Positions 8,309 through 18,062 are shown, numbered from the stretch's first letter. The stretch is DNA of 64,000 nucleotides from Cronobacter dublinensis subsp. dublinensis LMG 23823 (GCF_001277235.1 NZ_CP012266.1:1178001-1242000), one strand, 5' to 3'. Numbers and translations: made by a program. Notes: a model not told the origin generated them from the letters alone.

Positions 8309-9961
8309 ATGGGGTTAGCCAGAAAAGGGTTGGCTGTCGCGTTGCTGGCGGGGCTTAGCCTGCTGAGCGGCGGCGCAGCGGCCTGGGAGCAGGATAAAAC
8401 GTATAACATCACCATTTTGCACACCAACGATCATCACGGTCATTTCTGGCGTAACGAATATGGCGAATATGGTCTGGCGGCGCAAAAAACGCTGGTCGAC
8501 AGCGTGCGCCGTGAGGTGACGGCGCAGGGCGGCAGCGTGCTGCTGCTCTCCGGCGGCGATATCAACACCGGCGTACCGGAATCCGATCTCCAGGACGCCG
8601 AGCCCGATTTTCGCGGTATGAACCTTATCGGCTACGATGTGATGGCCGTCGGCAACCATGAGTTTGACAACCCGCTAAGCGTCCTGCGCCAGCAGCAAAA
8701 ATGGGCCAAATTCCCGCTGCTCTCCGCCAATATCTACCAGAAAAGCACCAATGAGCGGCTTTTCAAACCCTGGGCTATTTTCAAACCGCAGGGCATTAAA
8801 ATCGCCGTGATCGGGCTTACGACCGACGACACGGCGAAAATCGGCAACCCGGAGTTTTTCACCGATATCGAATTTCGCAAGCCTGCCGATGAGGCGAAAC
8901 TGGTGATTCAGGAGCTTCAGCAGAATGAAAAACCGGACGTGATTATCGCCGCCACCCACATGGGCCATTACGACAACGGCGATCACGGCTCTAACGCGCC
9001 GGGGGATGTCGAGCTGGCGCGCGCGCTGCCGCCGGGGGCGCTTACCATGATAGTGGGCGGTCACTCGCAGGATCCGGTCTGTATGGCATCGGAAAATAAA
9101 AAGCAGGTCGACTACGTGCCTGGCACGCCCTGCGCGCCGGACAGGCAAAACGGCACCTGGATTGTCCAGGCCCACGAATGGGGCAAATATGTTGGCCGCG
9201 CTGATTTCCAGTTCCGCAACGGCGAAATGAAGCTGGTGCGCTATCAGCTCATCCCCATCAACCTGAAGAAAAAAGTGACCTGGGATAACGGCGAGAGCGA
9301 GCGCGTGCTTTACACGCCGCAGATCCCGGAGAACCCGCAGATGCTCTCGCTGCTGACGCCATTCCAGAAAAAGGGCCAGGCGCAGCTGATGGTGAAAATC
9401 GGCAGCGTCAACGGGCGTCTTGAGGGCGACCGCAGCAAGGTCCGCTTTGTGCAGACCAGCATGGGGCACTTAATTCTTAACGCGCAGATTGCGCGCACCG
9501 GGGCCGATTTCGCGGTCATGAGCGGCGGCGGCATTCGCGACTCCATCGAAGGCGGCGACATTACCTATAAAGATGTGCTCAAGGTACAGCCGTTCGGCAA
9601 CACGCTGGTGTATGTCGATATGACCGGTAAAGAAGTCGTGGAGTACCTGACGGCGGTGGCGCAGAAAAAACCCGATTCCGGCGCCTATCCGCAGTTTGCC
9701 AATGTGAGCTTTACGGCGTCAGGCGGCGCGCTCAATGACCTGAAAATCAAAGGCGAACCGGTCGATCCGGCGAAAACCTACCGCATGGCGACGCTCAGCT
9801 TTAACGCCACCGGCGGCGACGGTTATCCGCCCATCGATAAAAAGCCAGGCTACGTCAACACCGGATTTGTGGATGCGGAAGTGCTGAAACAGTACATCCA
9901 GCAGAGCTCGCCGCTGGATGTAAACGCCTTCGAGCCGAAAGGCGAGGTGAGCTGGCAGTAA
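8309..9961 (+). CDS. ushA: Periplasmic UDP-sugar hydrolase / 5'-nucleotidase
   Basis: A 550-residue protein the same length as E. coli UshA. It hydrolyses UDP-sugars and 5'-nucleotides in the periplasm for nucleoside and phosphate scavenging. A Sec signal peptide covers about residues 1 to 25 (ending GGAAA). The metallophosphoesterase domain has D41 and H43 (HTNDHHGHF), D84 (SGGDIN), N116-H117 (GNHEFD) and the later HMGH and GGHSQDP motifs. The C-terminal substrate-binding domain contains MSGGGIRDSIEGG and FNATGGDGYP. All metal ligands expected from E. coli UshA are visible. The ATG at 8309 follows GGGAGA. It ends one base before the convergent ybaK. Confidence 0.97.
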   Translation: MGLARKGLAVALLAGLSLLSGGAAAWEQDKTYNITILHTNDHHGHFWRNEYGEYGLAAQKTLVDSVRREVTAQGGSVLLLSGGDINTGVPESDLQDAEPDFRGMNLIGYDVMAVGNHEFDNPLSVLRQQQKWAKFPLLSANIYQKSTNERLFKPWAIFKPQGIKIAVIGLTTDDTAKIGNPEFFTDIEFRKPADEAKLVIQELQQNEKPDVIIAATHMGHYDNGDHGSNAPGDVELARALPPGALTMIVGGHSQDPVCMASENKKQVDYVPGTPCAPDRQNGTWIVQAHEWGKYVGRADFQFRNGEMKLVRYQLIPINLKKKVTWDNGESERVLYTPQIPENPQMLSLLTPFQKKGQAQLMVKIGSVNGRLEGDRSKVRFVQTSMGHLILNAQIARTGADFAVMSGGGIRDSIEGGDITYKDVLKVQPFGNTLVYVDMTGKEVVEYLTAVAQKKPDSGAYPQFANVSFTASGGALNDLKIKGEPVDPAKTYRMATLSFNATGGDGYPPIDKKPGYVNTGFVDAEVLKQYIQQSSPLDVNAFEPKGEVSWQ

Positions 9962-9962
9962 C

Positions 9963-10442
9963 TCAGTCGCGGCGGGCGATATCAGCGAACTGCGCGTTCA
10001 GCAGCCTCGCTAAATCCGCCGCCGCCAGTTCGATATCCAGCCCGCGCTTGCCGCCAGAGATATAAATGGCCGGGAAGTCGCGGGCTGGCGCGTCTATCAG
10101 CGTCGGCAGGCGCTTTTTCTGCCCAAGCGGGCTGATGCCGCCCACCAGATAACCCGTGGTGCGCTGCGCAATCATCGGGTCCGCCATTTCCACTTTCTTA
10201 GCGCCCAGCGCCTTCGCGACCTTTTTTAAATCAAGCTGCGTCGCAACCGGCGTCACGGCGACCGCCAGCTGTTTCATATCGCCATTCACCGCCACCAGCA
10301 GCGTTTTATAGACCTGCTCCGCGTTGAGTCCGAGCTTGCGCACCACTTCATCGCCGAAGTTGGTTTCACCCGGATCGTGCTCATAGGCGTGCAGCGTGAA
10401 AGGTATCTTGTTTTTTTCCAGTAAATTAACGGCGGGCGTCAT
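9963..10442 (-). CDS. ybaK: Cys-tRNA(Pro) deacylase YbaK
   Basis: A 159-residue YbaK/ProX-fold protein, equal in length to the E. coli homologue, which removes cysteine from mischarged Cys-tRNA(Pro) in partnership with prolyl-tRNA synthetase. Conserved stretches include [29 protein letters not shown] and [13 protein letters not shown]. The start at 10442 gives [13 protein letters not shown] as in E. coli, and AAGGAAAAG precedes it. An in-frame extension to 10586 is ignored as non-homologous. It converges with ushA across a single base. Confidence 0.95.
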   Translation of the reverse strand: MTPAVNLLEKNKIPFTLHAYEHDPGETNFGDEVVRKLGLNAEQVYKTLLVAVNGDMKQLAVAVTPVATQLDLKKVAKALGAKKVEMADPMIAQRTTGYLVGGISPLGQKKRLPTLIDAPARDFPAIYISGGKRGLDIELAAADLARLLNAQFADIARRD

Positions 10443-10643
10443 CTTTTCCTTCTCATTTCCGTGGCCTGTCGGCACAGCATAGCGCCGGTGAGGGCCGAAA
10501 AAATTGTACCAGCTTGCGGGATTATATTGGCAGCGTGTATGGATTGCGCGACAATCGCTGTACCCGTTCGCGGCCGCGAACGGCATAATTAAAATAACGA
10601 GAGTTCCTCTTTGACGGGCCAGTAGCGATACTGGCCTTCTTTT

Positions 10644-11441
10644 TTATGGCGCGCGGAACATCGCCGGCAGGTTGTCTTCACCATAGAGATGCAGCGCGCC
10701 GACCGCCACTACATAGCGGCCCGGCGGCAGCGTCAGTAAATACGTGTGCCACTGGCGGTTGCGCTGCTGCATCAGCATATCGCCGAGCTCGGCGCTGAAG
10801 GTATTCGGCAGCGCGACGTTATCAGCCTGCGGCGAGCGCGCCATCCACCAGCCAATCATTATCTGCAGCAGCCGCGCGTTGGTGTGCCAGTGGGTCAGGG
10901 TATCTTCCAGCAGCGCCAGGCCGTCCTGCGGCAGACGGCGCAGCAGCGCCACCTGGCTTTGCGCGCCTTCCAGCTCTTTGACTGCCACCTGATGCGACTG
11001 GGCGGCGTTTAACAGCTGATAATCAATGCCGAAATCGGGGCGCAGGCCGAGGCGCTGCGCCTGGTGCGCCTGCAAAATCAGCGCCACCTGCCACAGCGGC
11101 AGGTCGTCGAGGCGGGAGAGCGGCAGCGCCAGGTCATCAATCAGCGCTGCAAGCTGGCTGAACAGCGCCTCGTCGAGACGCTCGCGCAGCGGCGGGCAGG
11201 GCGGCGGATCGCCGAAGGGCGAGGCGTCGCCGCGGATATCGGCTTCGACAATCAACGCATCGGCGCGCTTTAGCTTTTCCACCAGGCGGGCGGGCAGCGG
11301 CGACATATCGGGCGTGCCCATATGAATGCTGCCGACCAGGTGCAGGTAGCGGCCGCCGGGCAGCGTAATATCTACCGCTGGCCACGGATAACCGGGACGC
11401 AGGCTGTCAAACCAGGTGCGCAGACGACGTAACAGGCCCAT
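10644..11441 (-). CDS. ybaP: TraB/GumN-family protein YbaP
   Basis: A 265-residue protein of the TraB/GumN family, similar along its length to E. coli YbaP (264 residues). Its biochemical role is not established; family proteins carry conserved GSIHMG and GxxH motifs reminiscent of metal-dependent proteases. Here HLVGSIHMGTPDMSPLP lies near the N-terminus and VAVGALHLYGEDNLP near the end. The ATG at 11441 is preferred to that at 11447 because AGGGA sits about 8 bases upstream of the former and directly abuts the latter. E. coli ybaQ, which follows in that genome, is missing. Confidence 0.9.
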   Translation of the reverse strand: MGLLRRLRTWFDSLRPGYPWPAVDITLPGGRYLHLVGSIHMGTPDMSPLPARLVEKLKRADALIVEADIRGDASPFGDPPPCPPLRERLDEALFSQLAALIDDLALPLSRLDDLPLWQVALILQAHQAQRLGLRPDFGIDYQLLNAAQSHQVAVKELEGAQSQVALLRRLPQDGLALLEDTLTHWHTNARLLQIMIGWWMARSPQADNVALPNTFSAELGDMLMQQRNRQWHTYLLTLPPGRYVVAVGALHLYGEDNLPAMFRAP

Positions 11442-11540
11442 AACCACATTCCCTGAGTAAAAAAGCCATGCTAACGCGCAGACGGGACGGGTGCAAACGA
11501 GCGGGGGGCCGGGCTGCCCGCCATTGCGGGATCGCCCTAC

Positions 11541-11562
11541 AAAAAAGCCCGCCGGAGCGGGC
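11541..11562 (-). terminator. Intrinsic terminator of copA
   Basis: GCCCGC (11547-11552) and GCGGGC (11557-11562) form a 6-bp GC stem with a 4-base loop. In the leftward direction it is followed at once by six T residues (the A-run 11541-11546). It lies six bases past the copA stop codon. Confidence 0.9.
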
Positions 11563-11568
11563 CTGACA

Positions 11569-14076
11569 TTATGGTTTTGGCGTAAAGCGCAGCAGCCGGT
11601 TGGCGTTACTCACGACGGTAATCGACGACAGCGCCATCGCCGCCCCGGCGACCACCGGGTTCAGCAGCGTGCCGGTGAGCGGCCACAAGATCCCCGCCGC
11701 GATGGGAATACCGAGCGCGTTATAGATAAAGGCCCCCAGCAGGTTCTGCTTCATATTACCGAGCGTCGCTTTGGCGATGGCCATCGCGTCGGCGACGCCC
11801 GTCAGGCTATGGCGCATCAGCGTGATAGCGGCGGTTTCAATTGCCACGTCGCTCCCGCCGCCCATCGCGATACCCACTTCCGCCTGAGCCAGCGCCGGGG
11901 CGTCGTTAATGCCGTCGCCAATCATCGCCACCTTGCGGCCCGCCTGCTGGAGCTGCTTAATGGCCTGCGCTTTGCCGTCCGGCAGCACGCCTGCGATCAC
12001 CTCGTCAATGCCCGCCTCGCGGGCGATGGCGTTGGCGGTCACGGCGTTGTCGCCGGTCAGCATCACCAGCCGGTAGCCTTCACGATGCAGACGCGCCAGC
12101 GCGGCGGCGCTGTCTTCACGCAGCGGATCGCGAATGGCGAAGAGGGCGGCAAGCGTACCGTCCACCGCCAGCAGCACCGGCGTGGCGCCAAGGCCCGCCT
12201 GACGTTGCGCTTCTTCGTGCAGCGCGTCGGTCGCCACGCCATTTTCCTCAAGCAACGCCTGATTACCGAGCAGCAGCCCTTTACCCTGCGCCTCGCCGCT
12301 CACGCCCAGCCCGCGCAGCGTTCTGAAACCGCTGATGGCGGGCAGGGAAGCCCCTTCGGCGCGTTCGATGATGGCGCGCGCCAGCGGATGGCTGGAGCCC
12401 TGCTCAAGAGCGGCGGCAAGGGCCAGCGCCTCGGCCTCTGACAGCCCGCCTGTGGTCGCTATCGCTGCCACCTGCGGCTTGCCTTCGGTCAGCGTGCCGG
12501 TTTTATCGAATACCAGCGTGTCTACGTCGCTCGCCCGCTGCAGCGCGTCGGCGTCGCGCACCAGCACGCCGAACTCCGCCGCGCGCCCGACGCCGGAGAT
12601 AATCGACATCGGCGTGGCGAGCCCCAGCGCGCACGGGCAGGCGATGATAAGCACCGTGGTAACAATGACCAGCGTATAGACTACTTGCGGCGCGGGGCCC
12701 GCGAAGAACCAGACGGCCCCGCTGAAAAGCGCAATCAGCACCACCACCGGCACGAAGACCGCCGAGATGCGGTCGGCCAGCTTGCCGATTTCCGGCTTGC
12801 TGCTCTGCGCCTGGCGCACCATGCGGATAATGCGCGACAGCGTGGTGTGGTTGCCCACCGCGGCGGCGCGAAACAGCACGCTGCCGTCCTGAACCACCGT
12901 GCCGGCGTGAATGCTGTCGCCTGCGGCTTTTTGCTGCGACACCGGTTCGCCGGTCAGCATCGCTTCGTCAAACCAGCCTTCGCCGTCGGTGATGTCGCCA
13001 TCCACCGGCACGCGATCGCCGGTGGTAAGGCGCAGCGTCATGCCCGGCGTCACCTGCGCCAGCGGCATGTTTTTTTCACCATCCGGCGTGACCACGCGCG
13101 CGACGGGCGGCGTGAGATCGAGCAGCCGCTCCAGCGCCTTCGAGGAGCGCTGACGCGCGCGGGCTTCCAGCATATGGCCGAGGTTAATCAGGCCGATAAT
13201 CATGGCGCTGGCTTCGTAATAAAGATGGCGCGCCTCCATCGGGAACCACTGCGGCCAGAGGTTAACGCTCATAGAGTAGAGCCACGCCGTACCGGTCCCA
13301 AGCGCGACCAGCGTGTCCATTGTCGCGCTGCGGTTGCGCAGGCTTTTCCAGGCGCTGCGGTAGAAGTGCCCGCCTGCGACAATCATCACGCCGAGCGTGA
13401 TAAGGCCGATGACCAGCCACAGCGACCGGTTGGCGTCGGTGACCATCATGTTGTCGCCGACCATGCCCCAGATCATCACCGGCACGCCGACGACGAGGGC
13501 AAGCGCCGCCTGCCAGCGAAAGCGCTTCATCGCCGCCTGCGCGGTCTGCTGCTGGCGCTCGCGGCGTTCGGCGTCGTCATCAATCGCTTCTGCGCCGTAA
13601 CCCGCTTTTTCTACGGCCGCAATCAGTTCATCGGCGGACGCATGGCCCATCACCAGCGCCGTGCGCTCCGCCAGGTTGACCCGCGCCTGCGTGACGCCCG
13701 TCACCCCCTGAAGGGCGTTCTGAACGCGGCTCACGCAACTGGCGCAGCTCATGCCGTTGATAAGCAGCTGTCGGCTGTCGTCCTCATCCGCGGTATTCGC
13801 TGCCGGAAGCTCAGGTTGCGCCGCTGTCAGTGCTTCCGACGGGGTTGATGACTCTGTCAGCGGGTTAGCCTTTGGGTGTGCGAGCGCCGCGTCGTAGCCG
13901 GCATGTTTCACCGTTTCAATAAGCGCATCCGCAGAGGCGCTGGTAGTAACGCTGGCATGTTCAATGGTCACGTCAGCGCGCTCCACGTCCGGGCGTTGCT
14001 CCAGGCTCTCTTTCACCCGTTTCACGCAGTGCCCGCAGGAAAGCCCGTCCAGGGCCAGTTCGATGGTGTTCGACAT
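11569..14076 (-). CDS. copA: Copper(I)-exporting P1B-type ATPase CopA
   Basis: An 835-residue inner-membrane ATPase that pumps Cu+ from cytoplasm to periplasm. Two N-terminal metal-binding domains carry GLSCGHC (C14, C17) and GMSCASC (near 107-113). The transmembrane copper site [11 protein letters not shown] lies near residue 480, the phosphorylated aspartate is in DKTGTLTEG near 524, and the hinge motif is [12 protein letters not shown]. The length is one residue more than E. coli CopA and all catalytic elements are intact. It is transcribed leftward from a CueR-type promoter at 14145-14175, with the regulator cueR about 0.6 kb upstream. Confidence 0.97.
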   Translation of the reverse strand: MSNTIELALDGLSCGHCVKRVKESLEQRPDVERADVTIEHASVTTSASADALIETVKHAGYDAALAHPKANPLTESSTPSEALTAAQPELPAANTADEDDSRQLLINGMSCASCVSRVQNALQGVTGVTQARVNLAERTALVMGHASADELIAAVEKAGYGAEAIDDDAERRERQQQTAQAAMKRFRWQAALALVVGVPVMIWGMVGDNMMVTDANRSLWLVIGLITLGVMIVAGGHFYRSAWKSLRNRSATMDTLVALGTGTAWLYSMSVNLWPQWFPMEARHLYYEASAMIIGLINLGHMLEARARQRSSKALERLLDLTPPVARVVTPDGEKNMPLAQVTPGMTLRLTTGDRVPVDGDITDGEGWFDEAMLTGEPVSQQKAAGDSIHAGTVVQDGSVLFRAAAVGNHTTLSRIIRMVRQAQSSKPEIGKLADRISAVFVPVVVLIALFSGAVWFFAGPAPQVVYTLVIVTTVLIIACPCALGLATPMSIISGVGRAAEFGVLVRDADALQRASDVDTLVFDKTGTLTEGKPQVAAIATTGGLSEAEALALAAALEQGSSHPLARAIIERAEGASLPAISGFRTLRGLGVSGEAQGKGLLLGNQALLEENGVATDALHEEAQRQAGLGATPVLLAVDGTLAALFAIRDPLREDSAAALARLHREGYRLVMLTGDNAVTANAIAREAGIDEVIAGVLPDGKAQAIKQLQQAGRKVAMIGDGINDAPALAQAEVGIAMGGGSDVAIETAAITLMRHSLTGVADAMAIAKATLGNMKQNLLGAFIYNALGIPIAAGILWPLTGTLLNPVVAGAAMALSSITVVSNANRLLRFTPKP

Positions 14077-14144
14077 ACGTTGTCTCCTCGGTAAACGGTC
14101 AGCCTCAGGTTGACCAGAAAATCGTATTCGTTCTACTGTTATTC

Positions 14145-14175
14145 AGCGTAAACCTTCCATCAAGGGGAAGGTCAA
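14145..14175 (-). promoter_or_regulatory. CueR-controlled copA promoter
   Basis: Read leftward, a -35 TTGACC (14170-14175) and a -10 TACGCT (14145-14150) are separated by 19 bases, the long spacer typical of MerR-family promoters. The spacer contains the dyad ACCTTCC...GGAAGGT (14152-14172), which matches the E. coli copA CueR operator as I remember it. Upstream, 14176 to about 14377 holds only a small palindrome (CACGCTAAAGCGTG, 14254-14267). Confidence 0.9.
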
Positions 14176-14377
14176 GGATTTAAATTGCGGACAGGACGGG
14201 ATGCGTAAATCAGCGCCTGAATTTGGGAAATTCAGTCAATAGCCTGACAAAATCACGCTAAAGCGTGTGGTTTTTTCTGGTAGCGTTGAATCATTCCGCC
14301 GGGGTGTTTTCAGGCGTTAGTATGACGACATAGCGGCGTGGCTGCCCCTCACCGAAAATCAGGTTCTGGAAAATGTT

Positions 14378-14605
14378 ATGAAATGTCTGAAATTATCGCT
14401 TTTTGCTGTGATCGGGGCAGTATGCGGCGCAGCGCTAATGCTGCTGATTTTGCCTGTGGTATGTCGGTTAGTGGTTGGCCCCGTGTATGGGGAAGATCAA
14501 ATGTCGCAAAACTTTCTTATCTTTCTGGTGGGAACCCCGTTACTGGCCCTGCTCGGCGCGTTAGCTGGCTGGTTTCTGGGAAAAAAGGCGATCGGGGCGC
14601 ATTGA
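14378..14605 (+). CDS. Small two-helix membrane protein of unknown function
   Basis: A 75-residue protein with two predicted transmembrane segments, roughly residues 4 to 33 and 46 to 68, joined by a short polar loop (GPVYGEDQMSQN), and a basic C-terminus (GKKAIGAH). GGA lies 8 to 10 bases upstream of the ATG. I recognise no family. It sits between the copA promoter and cueR on the cueR strand, in the place of ybaS/ybaT in E. coli. A role in copper or membrane stress is only suggested by position. Confidence 0.55.
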   Translation: MKCLKLSLFAVIGAVCGAALMLLILPVVCRLVVGPVYGEDQMSQNFLIFLVGTPLLALLGALAGWFLGKKAIGAH

Positions 14606-14754
14606 AGTCGCGCGTGATAGTTTCTGCCAGCCTGTATGGGGCGTCGTGCGTTATCATCCCTTAATGAATGCCGGGATCCGGGGTGAACAGTGTTCGGAGC
14701 GATGAAGCGCGTAACCCGGTCGATTAGCCATGAGCGTTACGGCACGGCGTCATT

Positions 14755-14773
14755 TAAACCTTCCATCAAGGGG
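14755..14773. promoter_or_regulatory. 19-base copy of the copA operator over the cueR start
   Basis: TAAACCTTCCATCAAGGGG at 14755-14773 repeats exactly bases 14149-14167 of the copA promoter, including one full half-site and the spacer centre. The other half is degenerate (GGAAAC for GGAAGGT). The element ends 6 bases before the cueR ATG and supplies its ribosome site (AAGGGGG). CueR bound here could repress its own gene. Confidence 0.6.
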
Positions 14774-14778
14774 GAAAC

Positions 14779-15189
14779 ATGAATATCAGCGATGTGGCGA
14801 AAAAAACGGGGCTGACCAGCAAAGCGATTCGTTTTTACGAAGAAAAAGGGCTGGTGACGCCGCCGCTGCGTGGGGATAACGGCTACCGCACGTATTCGCA
14901 GCGGCATATCGACGAGCTGACGCTGCTGCGTCAGGCGCGTCTGGTGGGGTTTAACCTGGAAGAGTGCCGCGAGCTGGTGCATCTGTTTAACGATCCGGCG
15001 CGCCACAGCGCGGACGTTAAAGCGCGCACGCTGCAAAAGGTGGCGGAAATCGAAAACCATATCGAGACCCTGCAGGCGATGCGCCAGCAGCTGCTGGATC
15101 TCGCCGCCGCGTGTCCGGGCGACGACAGCGCCGACTGCCCGATTATCGATAATCTCTCCGGCTGCTGCCACCGGCGCGCCGGGGCGTAA
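14779..15189 (+). CDS. cueR: Copper-responsive MerR-family regulator CueR
   Basis: A 136-residue MerR-type activator, one residue longer than E. coli CueR. The winged HTH is at residues 1 to 70 ([21 protein letters not shown] split across helix 1 and 2), followed by the dimerisation helix. The Cu+ ligands C112 and C120 are in [10 protein letters not shown], and S77, the hallmark of monovalent-metal sensors, is present. The C-terminal CCHRR tail is conserved. It is expected to twist the 19-base-spaced copA promoter into an active form when copper rises. Confidence 0.96.
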   Translation: MNISDVAKKTGLTSKAIRFYEEKGLVTPPLRGDNGYRTYSQRHIDELTLLRQARLVGFNLEECRELVHLFNDPARHSADVKARTLQKVAEIENHIETLQAMRQQLLDLAAACPGDDSADCPIIDNLSGCCHRRAGA

Positions 15190-15192
15190 GGC

Positions 15193-15912
15193 TTAGCGGG
15201 CGCCGTTAAGCACGAAGATCACTGCGCCGCGATACCAGGGCGAGGCCGCGAGCTTCGCCTCCTCGGCGTTATCCCATTGTGCGTTCTGCGCGATGCCAAT
15301 TTTAAAAGGAATACGCAGCCCCATCAGGGCAGGCAGATAGCGGGCGTAACCCGGCACGGTATGGCGGCCCTGATAGGTCTGCACCACCAGTTCATCCACC
15401 GGCAGGGCGTTGAGTCGCGCGACGCTGCCGGTCTGTGCCCAGTCGAGCAGCCCCGTGACGCCGAGCGCGAAGCGCGCATCCAGCCGCGCCCGCAGCCGCG
15501 TTAAGAACCGGTCGTAGTCGTCAATACGGCGCGTGGCCGCGTCAAAATCAATCTGCAACCCGGTCACCCGATTCCCGGCCTTCGCCCAGCGTTCTGGCAG
15601 GCGGACGAGCGTATCGAGCATTTCATCCGTGAGATCGAGCCGCTCCAGCCGCACGGTGACCCAGATAGCGGGCGCGCGCAGCCGGGCGACGGGCTGGCCG
15701 AGACGCACGAACGTCGCCGCGCCCCGGCGCGTCACCACCTCGCCCTGATGCAGATAGATAACCTGCGCCTGGCGCAGCGCGGCGGGCGGCCTGACGCCGG
15801 ACCAGAGCCAGAAGGCCCGGTAGTCGGCGTCATTCGCCCGTGTCGCCTGCGCCCACGCGCCCGTGGCGGCCAGCAGCAGGCTTACCAGTAATATTTGAGC
15901 TGCTGCGCCCAT
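15193..15912 (-). CDS. Exported DUF3142-like protein, function unknown
   Basis: A 239-residue protein with a clear signal peptide (LLVSLLLAATGAWA, cleavage about residue 22). The body resembles the DUF3142 family: FWLWSGVRPP, VTGLQIDFDAATRRIDDYDRF and a TIM-barrel-like pattern of strands and helices. The function is not known. The start codon at 15912 overlaps the end of the upstream gene by 31 bases and has GGGAAG 4 to 5 bases before it, so translation is probably coupled. No enzymatic residues can be assigned with confidence. It ends convergently, four bases from the cueR stop. Confidence 0.7.
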   Translation of the reverse strand: MGAAAQILLVSLLLAATGAWAQATRANDADYRAFWLWSGVRPPAALRQAQVIYLHQGEVVTRRGAATFVRLGQPVARLRAPAIWVTVRLERLDLTDEMLDTLVRLPERWAKAGNRVTGLQIDFDAATRRIDDYDRFLTRLRARLDARFALGVTGLLDWAQTGSVARLNALPVDELVVQTYQGRHTVPGYARYLPALMGLRIPFKIGIAQNAQWDNAEEAKLAASPWYRGAVIFVLNGAR

Positions 15913-18035
15913 GGGCTTCCCGGCCAGTTTTTCTTAAGCTGCCCGAACCAGGCTTTGCGCATCGCTTTGTCGACCTCTTTGCCGCCGCAGTCGTTATAGC
16001 CTGACGGCGCGTAGCACATCACGGCGCGGTAGAGCGCATAGCTTTTATCTTCCGGCTCGGCTTTGGGGTTGGCGATCACCTGCTGATAGTAATGCTGACG
16101 ATCGGGCTGGCCGTCGGCATGATCGATGTCGGTGGCGCTATCGAGCGTGCTGTTGCCGCCGCTGTCGCCCCAGCGGTTCACGCGCGCGTCCGTCAGGCGG
16201 AAAAACTCACCCAGACAGTTCAGCGCATGGCTGTCATCAGGGCGGCCCGCCAGCGTTTTCGCGGTGTCGTCGAGCGTCGGACAGCCGTAGCCTTCCGCCA
16301 CGTCATCGCCTTTCCAGTTAAAGATCTGAAGGTTCACGTCACCGAACGTTTTCTCATCGAGCGGCCGGAGATCCTTCGCCAACGCTTTATCGTTGAGGTA
16401 ATCCTGATAGCGGCCCGCGATCAGATGGCGGGTGAGCAGCGTGTGCAGCGCGATGGTGCGCTCTTCGTTGTTCATGCCGTGCTGCGCCTCTGCCTTAAGC
16501 AGTTCAGGGGAGGCTTTGGTTTTCAGCACCAGCGAGCGATAGCGCAGACCGGTGACCGGGCTTTCCGGGGCGAAAATCGCCGCCGTCTCGTTGTTTTCAA
16601 CAAGCGCTGCGGCAAGCTTCATCTGCAACAGCTGCTGCTCTGCGCCCGGTTTGGCGGATTTAAGCAAACGCTGCCAGTGGTCGCGCGCCGCCGCCCACTG
16701 TTTTTGCGCGCCCAGCGCGTCGCCGTAAAGCACCTGTTCGCTGAGGGCGAGAATATCGTGTTGCGGCAGGCTGTCGGCGGGCTTAATGGCCGCCGTCACC
16801 GCCGCGTAATCCTCCTGCTGCCAGAACAGCCAGGCGTTTTGCAGGTAATTCCACAGCGGCATCAGGCCCGCTTTTTCATAAATGGGTTTGTAGTCGTCGA
16901 GCATCTGGCGCGTGACGTGCGGGTTTTTCTCACCTTTACGTTCATACTCGCGCAGCCAGCGCAGCGTCTGGGTAAAAGTGAGGAGCGGCGCGTCGGGGCT
17001 GCTGACGAACCAGCTCTCGCCGCTGGCGTCTTTGCTTTGCAGCTTGCTGTCGTTTTCGATCAGCAGCGCGCGCAGGGCATCGGCGTCAGAAGCGGCTTTC
17101 AGCGCCTGCTCGTAGCGCGGCGCCAGCGCGTCCCAGTCCTGCAGATACCAGTAAATACGACGCTGCATACCGCGCGCGGAGTCGGCGTAATCGCCTGTCG
17201 GCCAGGATTTCAGGTAATCCTCAGAAAAGGCGAGCGCCTGACGCGCGGCCGCTTTGTCGATTTTGGTAGTATCAAACAGACCGTATTCATCATCGGTGGC
17301 ACCGGCGGTGCTCTGGTTGAGCGCGACGCGCATCAGCATGTACGCGGCGGTTTGCGCGACCCACGGCTGCTGGCTGGCTTTCAGCGCGCTAAAGCGTTCC
17401 GCGGCGGCGGGGTAGTCGCCCTGATAAAAGGCCGTTGAGGCGGCGAGGTAGTCGTCGAACGCGGCGGCCGGTGTGCCCTGAGGCGCGTTTACGCTGGCAG
17501 GCTGGCTGTCGGGCGCCTGATAAAGGCTCAGACGGGCCTGCGCGAGGTGCTGGCGCTGGGCGTCGGTGAGCGATTTCTCATTATTGAGCGCCGTCAGAAA
17601 CGCGATAACGCTCTGCGAATTATTAGACACGAAACGGGTTTCCCGGTCGGTATCGTTGACGGTCGCCGCCGCCGGGTCGAGATGCATGGCGGTCAACAGC
17701 GTGGCGAGCGGATCCGGGGCGGCCGCCGCAGGCGCGCTGACGGCGGGGGTTTCGACAGGCGTCGTACCGTCGTCGGCGTGATAGCCGAAGTGATACTCGC
17801 GGGTGTTGCGCAGGTCGGCAGGCAGCGGATATACCGGCAGCGCAAACTGTTTCTGCTCGCCGATAAGGCGCATCAGGTTGTCGCGGGTGTCGTTGGTTAC
17901 GTCGAGCCAGGGCTCGCCTTGCAGTACGCAGTCGGATGCGCCCCAGGTACAGTCTTCGATATCGGAAGAGGCCTGCGCGCTGAGTGTCGGCAGCGCGAGG
18001 AGGGCGAGGGCGATCCCTGTCAGTCGTGGCGTCAT
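15882..18035 (-). CDS. Large secreted or periplasmic protein with TPR-like helices, function unknown
   Basis: A 717-residue protein beginning with a signal peptide (MTPRLTGIALALLALPTLSAQA). The mature part is rich in alternating helices with Ala/Trp/Tyr spacing typical of tetratricopeptide-like solenoids (for example YQGDYPAAAERFSALKASQ). Four cysteines near the C-terminus (GYGCP, LNCL, VMCY, NDCGG) and two near the N-terminus (DCTWGASDC) could form disulfides. The ATG at 18035 is chosen over an upstream ATG at 18179 because AAGGAAA lies 7 bases before it and it yields a signal peptide. With the overlapping DUF3142-like gene it forms a two-gene operon inserted between cueR and ybbJ relative to E. 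coli. Confidence 0.75.
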   Translation of the reverse strand: MTPRLTGIALALLALPTLSAQASSDIEDCTWGASDCVLQGEPWLDVTNDTRDNLMRLIGEQKQFALPVYPLPADLRNTREYHFGYHADDGTTPVETPAVSAPAAAAPDPLATLLTAMHLDPAAATVNDTDRETRFVSNNSQSVIAFLTALNNEKSLTDAQRQHLAQARLSLYQAPDSQPASVNAPQGTPAAAFDDYLAASTAFYQGDYPAAAERFSALKASQQPWVAQTAAYMLMRVALNQSTAGATDDEYGLFDTTKIDKAAARQALAFSEDYLKSWPTGDYADSARGMQRRIYWYLQDWDALAPRYEQALKAASDADALRALLIENDSKLQSKDASGESWFVSSPDAPLLTFTQTLRWLREYERKGEKNPHVTRQMLDDYKPIYEKAGLMPLWNYLQNAWLFWQQEDYAAVTAAIKPADSLPQHDILALSEQVLYGDALGAQKQWAAARDHWQRLLKSAKPGAEQQLLQMKLAAALVENNETAAIFAPESPVTGLRYRSLVLKTKASPELLKAEAQHGMNNEERTIALHTLLTRHLIAGRYQDYLNDKALAKDLRPLDEKTFGDVNLQIFNWKGDDVAEGYGCPTLDDTAKTLAGRPDDSHALNCLGEFFRLTDARVNRWGDSGGNSTLDSATDIDHADGQPDRQHYYQQVIANPKAEPEDKSYALYRAVMCYAPSGYNDCGGKEVDKAMRKAWFGQLKKNWPGSPWAQQLKYYW

Positions 18036-18062
18036 AACGTCGTTTCCTTGTGAAAATAATGT

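Noticed and set aside
14251..14276. CACGCTAAAGCGTG followed by TGG and six T as a terminator of a small RNA
   Set aside because: Stem is only 5 to 6 bp, no promoter or transcript upstream on that strand is evident, and copA runs the other way.
16092..17438. 448-codon plus-strand frame within the 717-residue secreted protein gene
   Set aside because: The opposite frame has a signal peptide, ribosome site and terminator context; this one is Arg/Val-rich shadow sequence.
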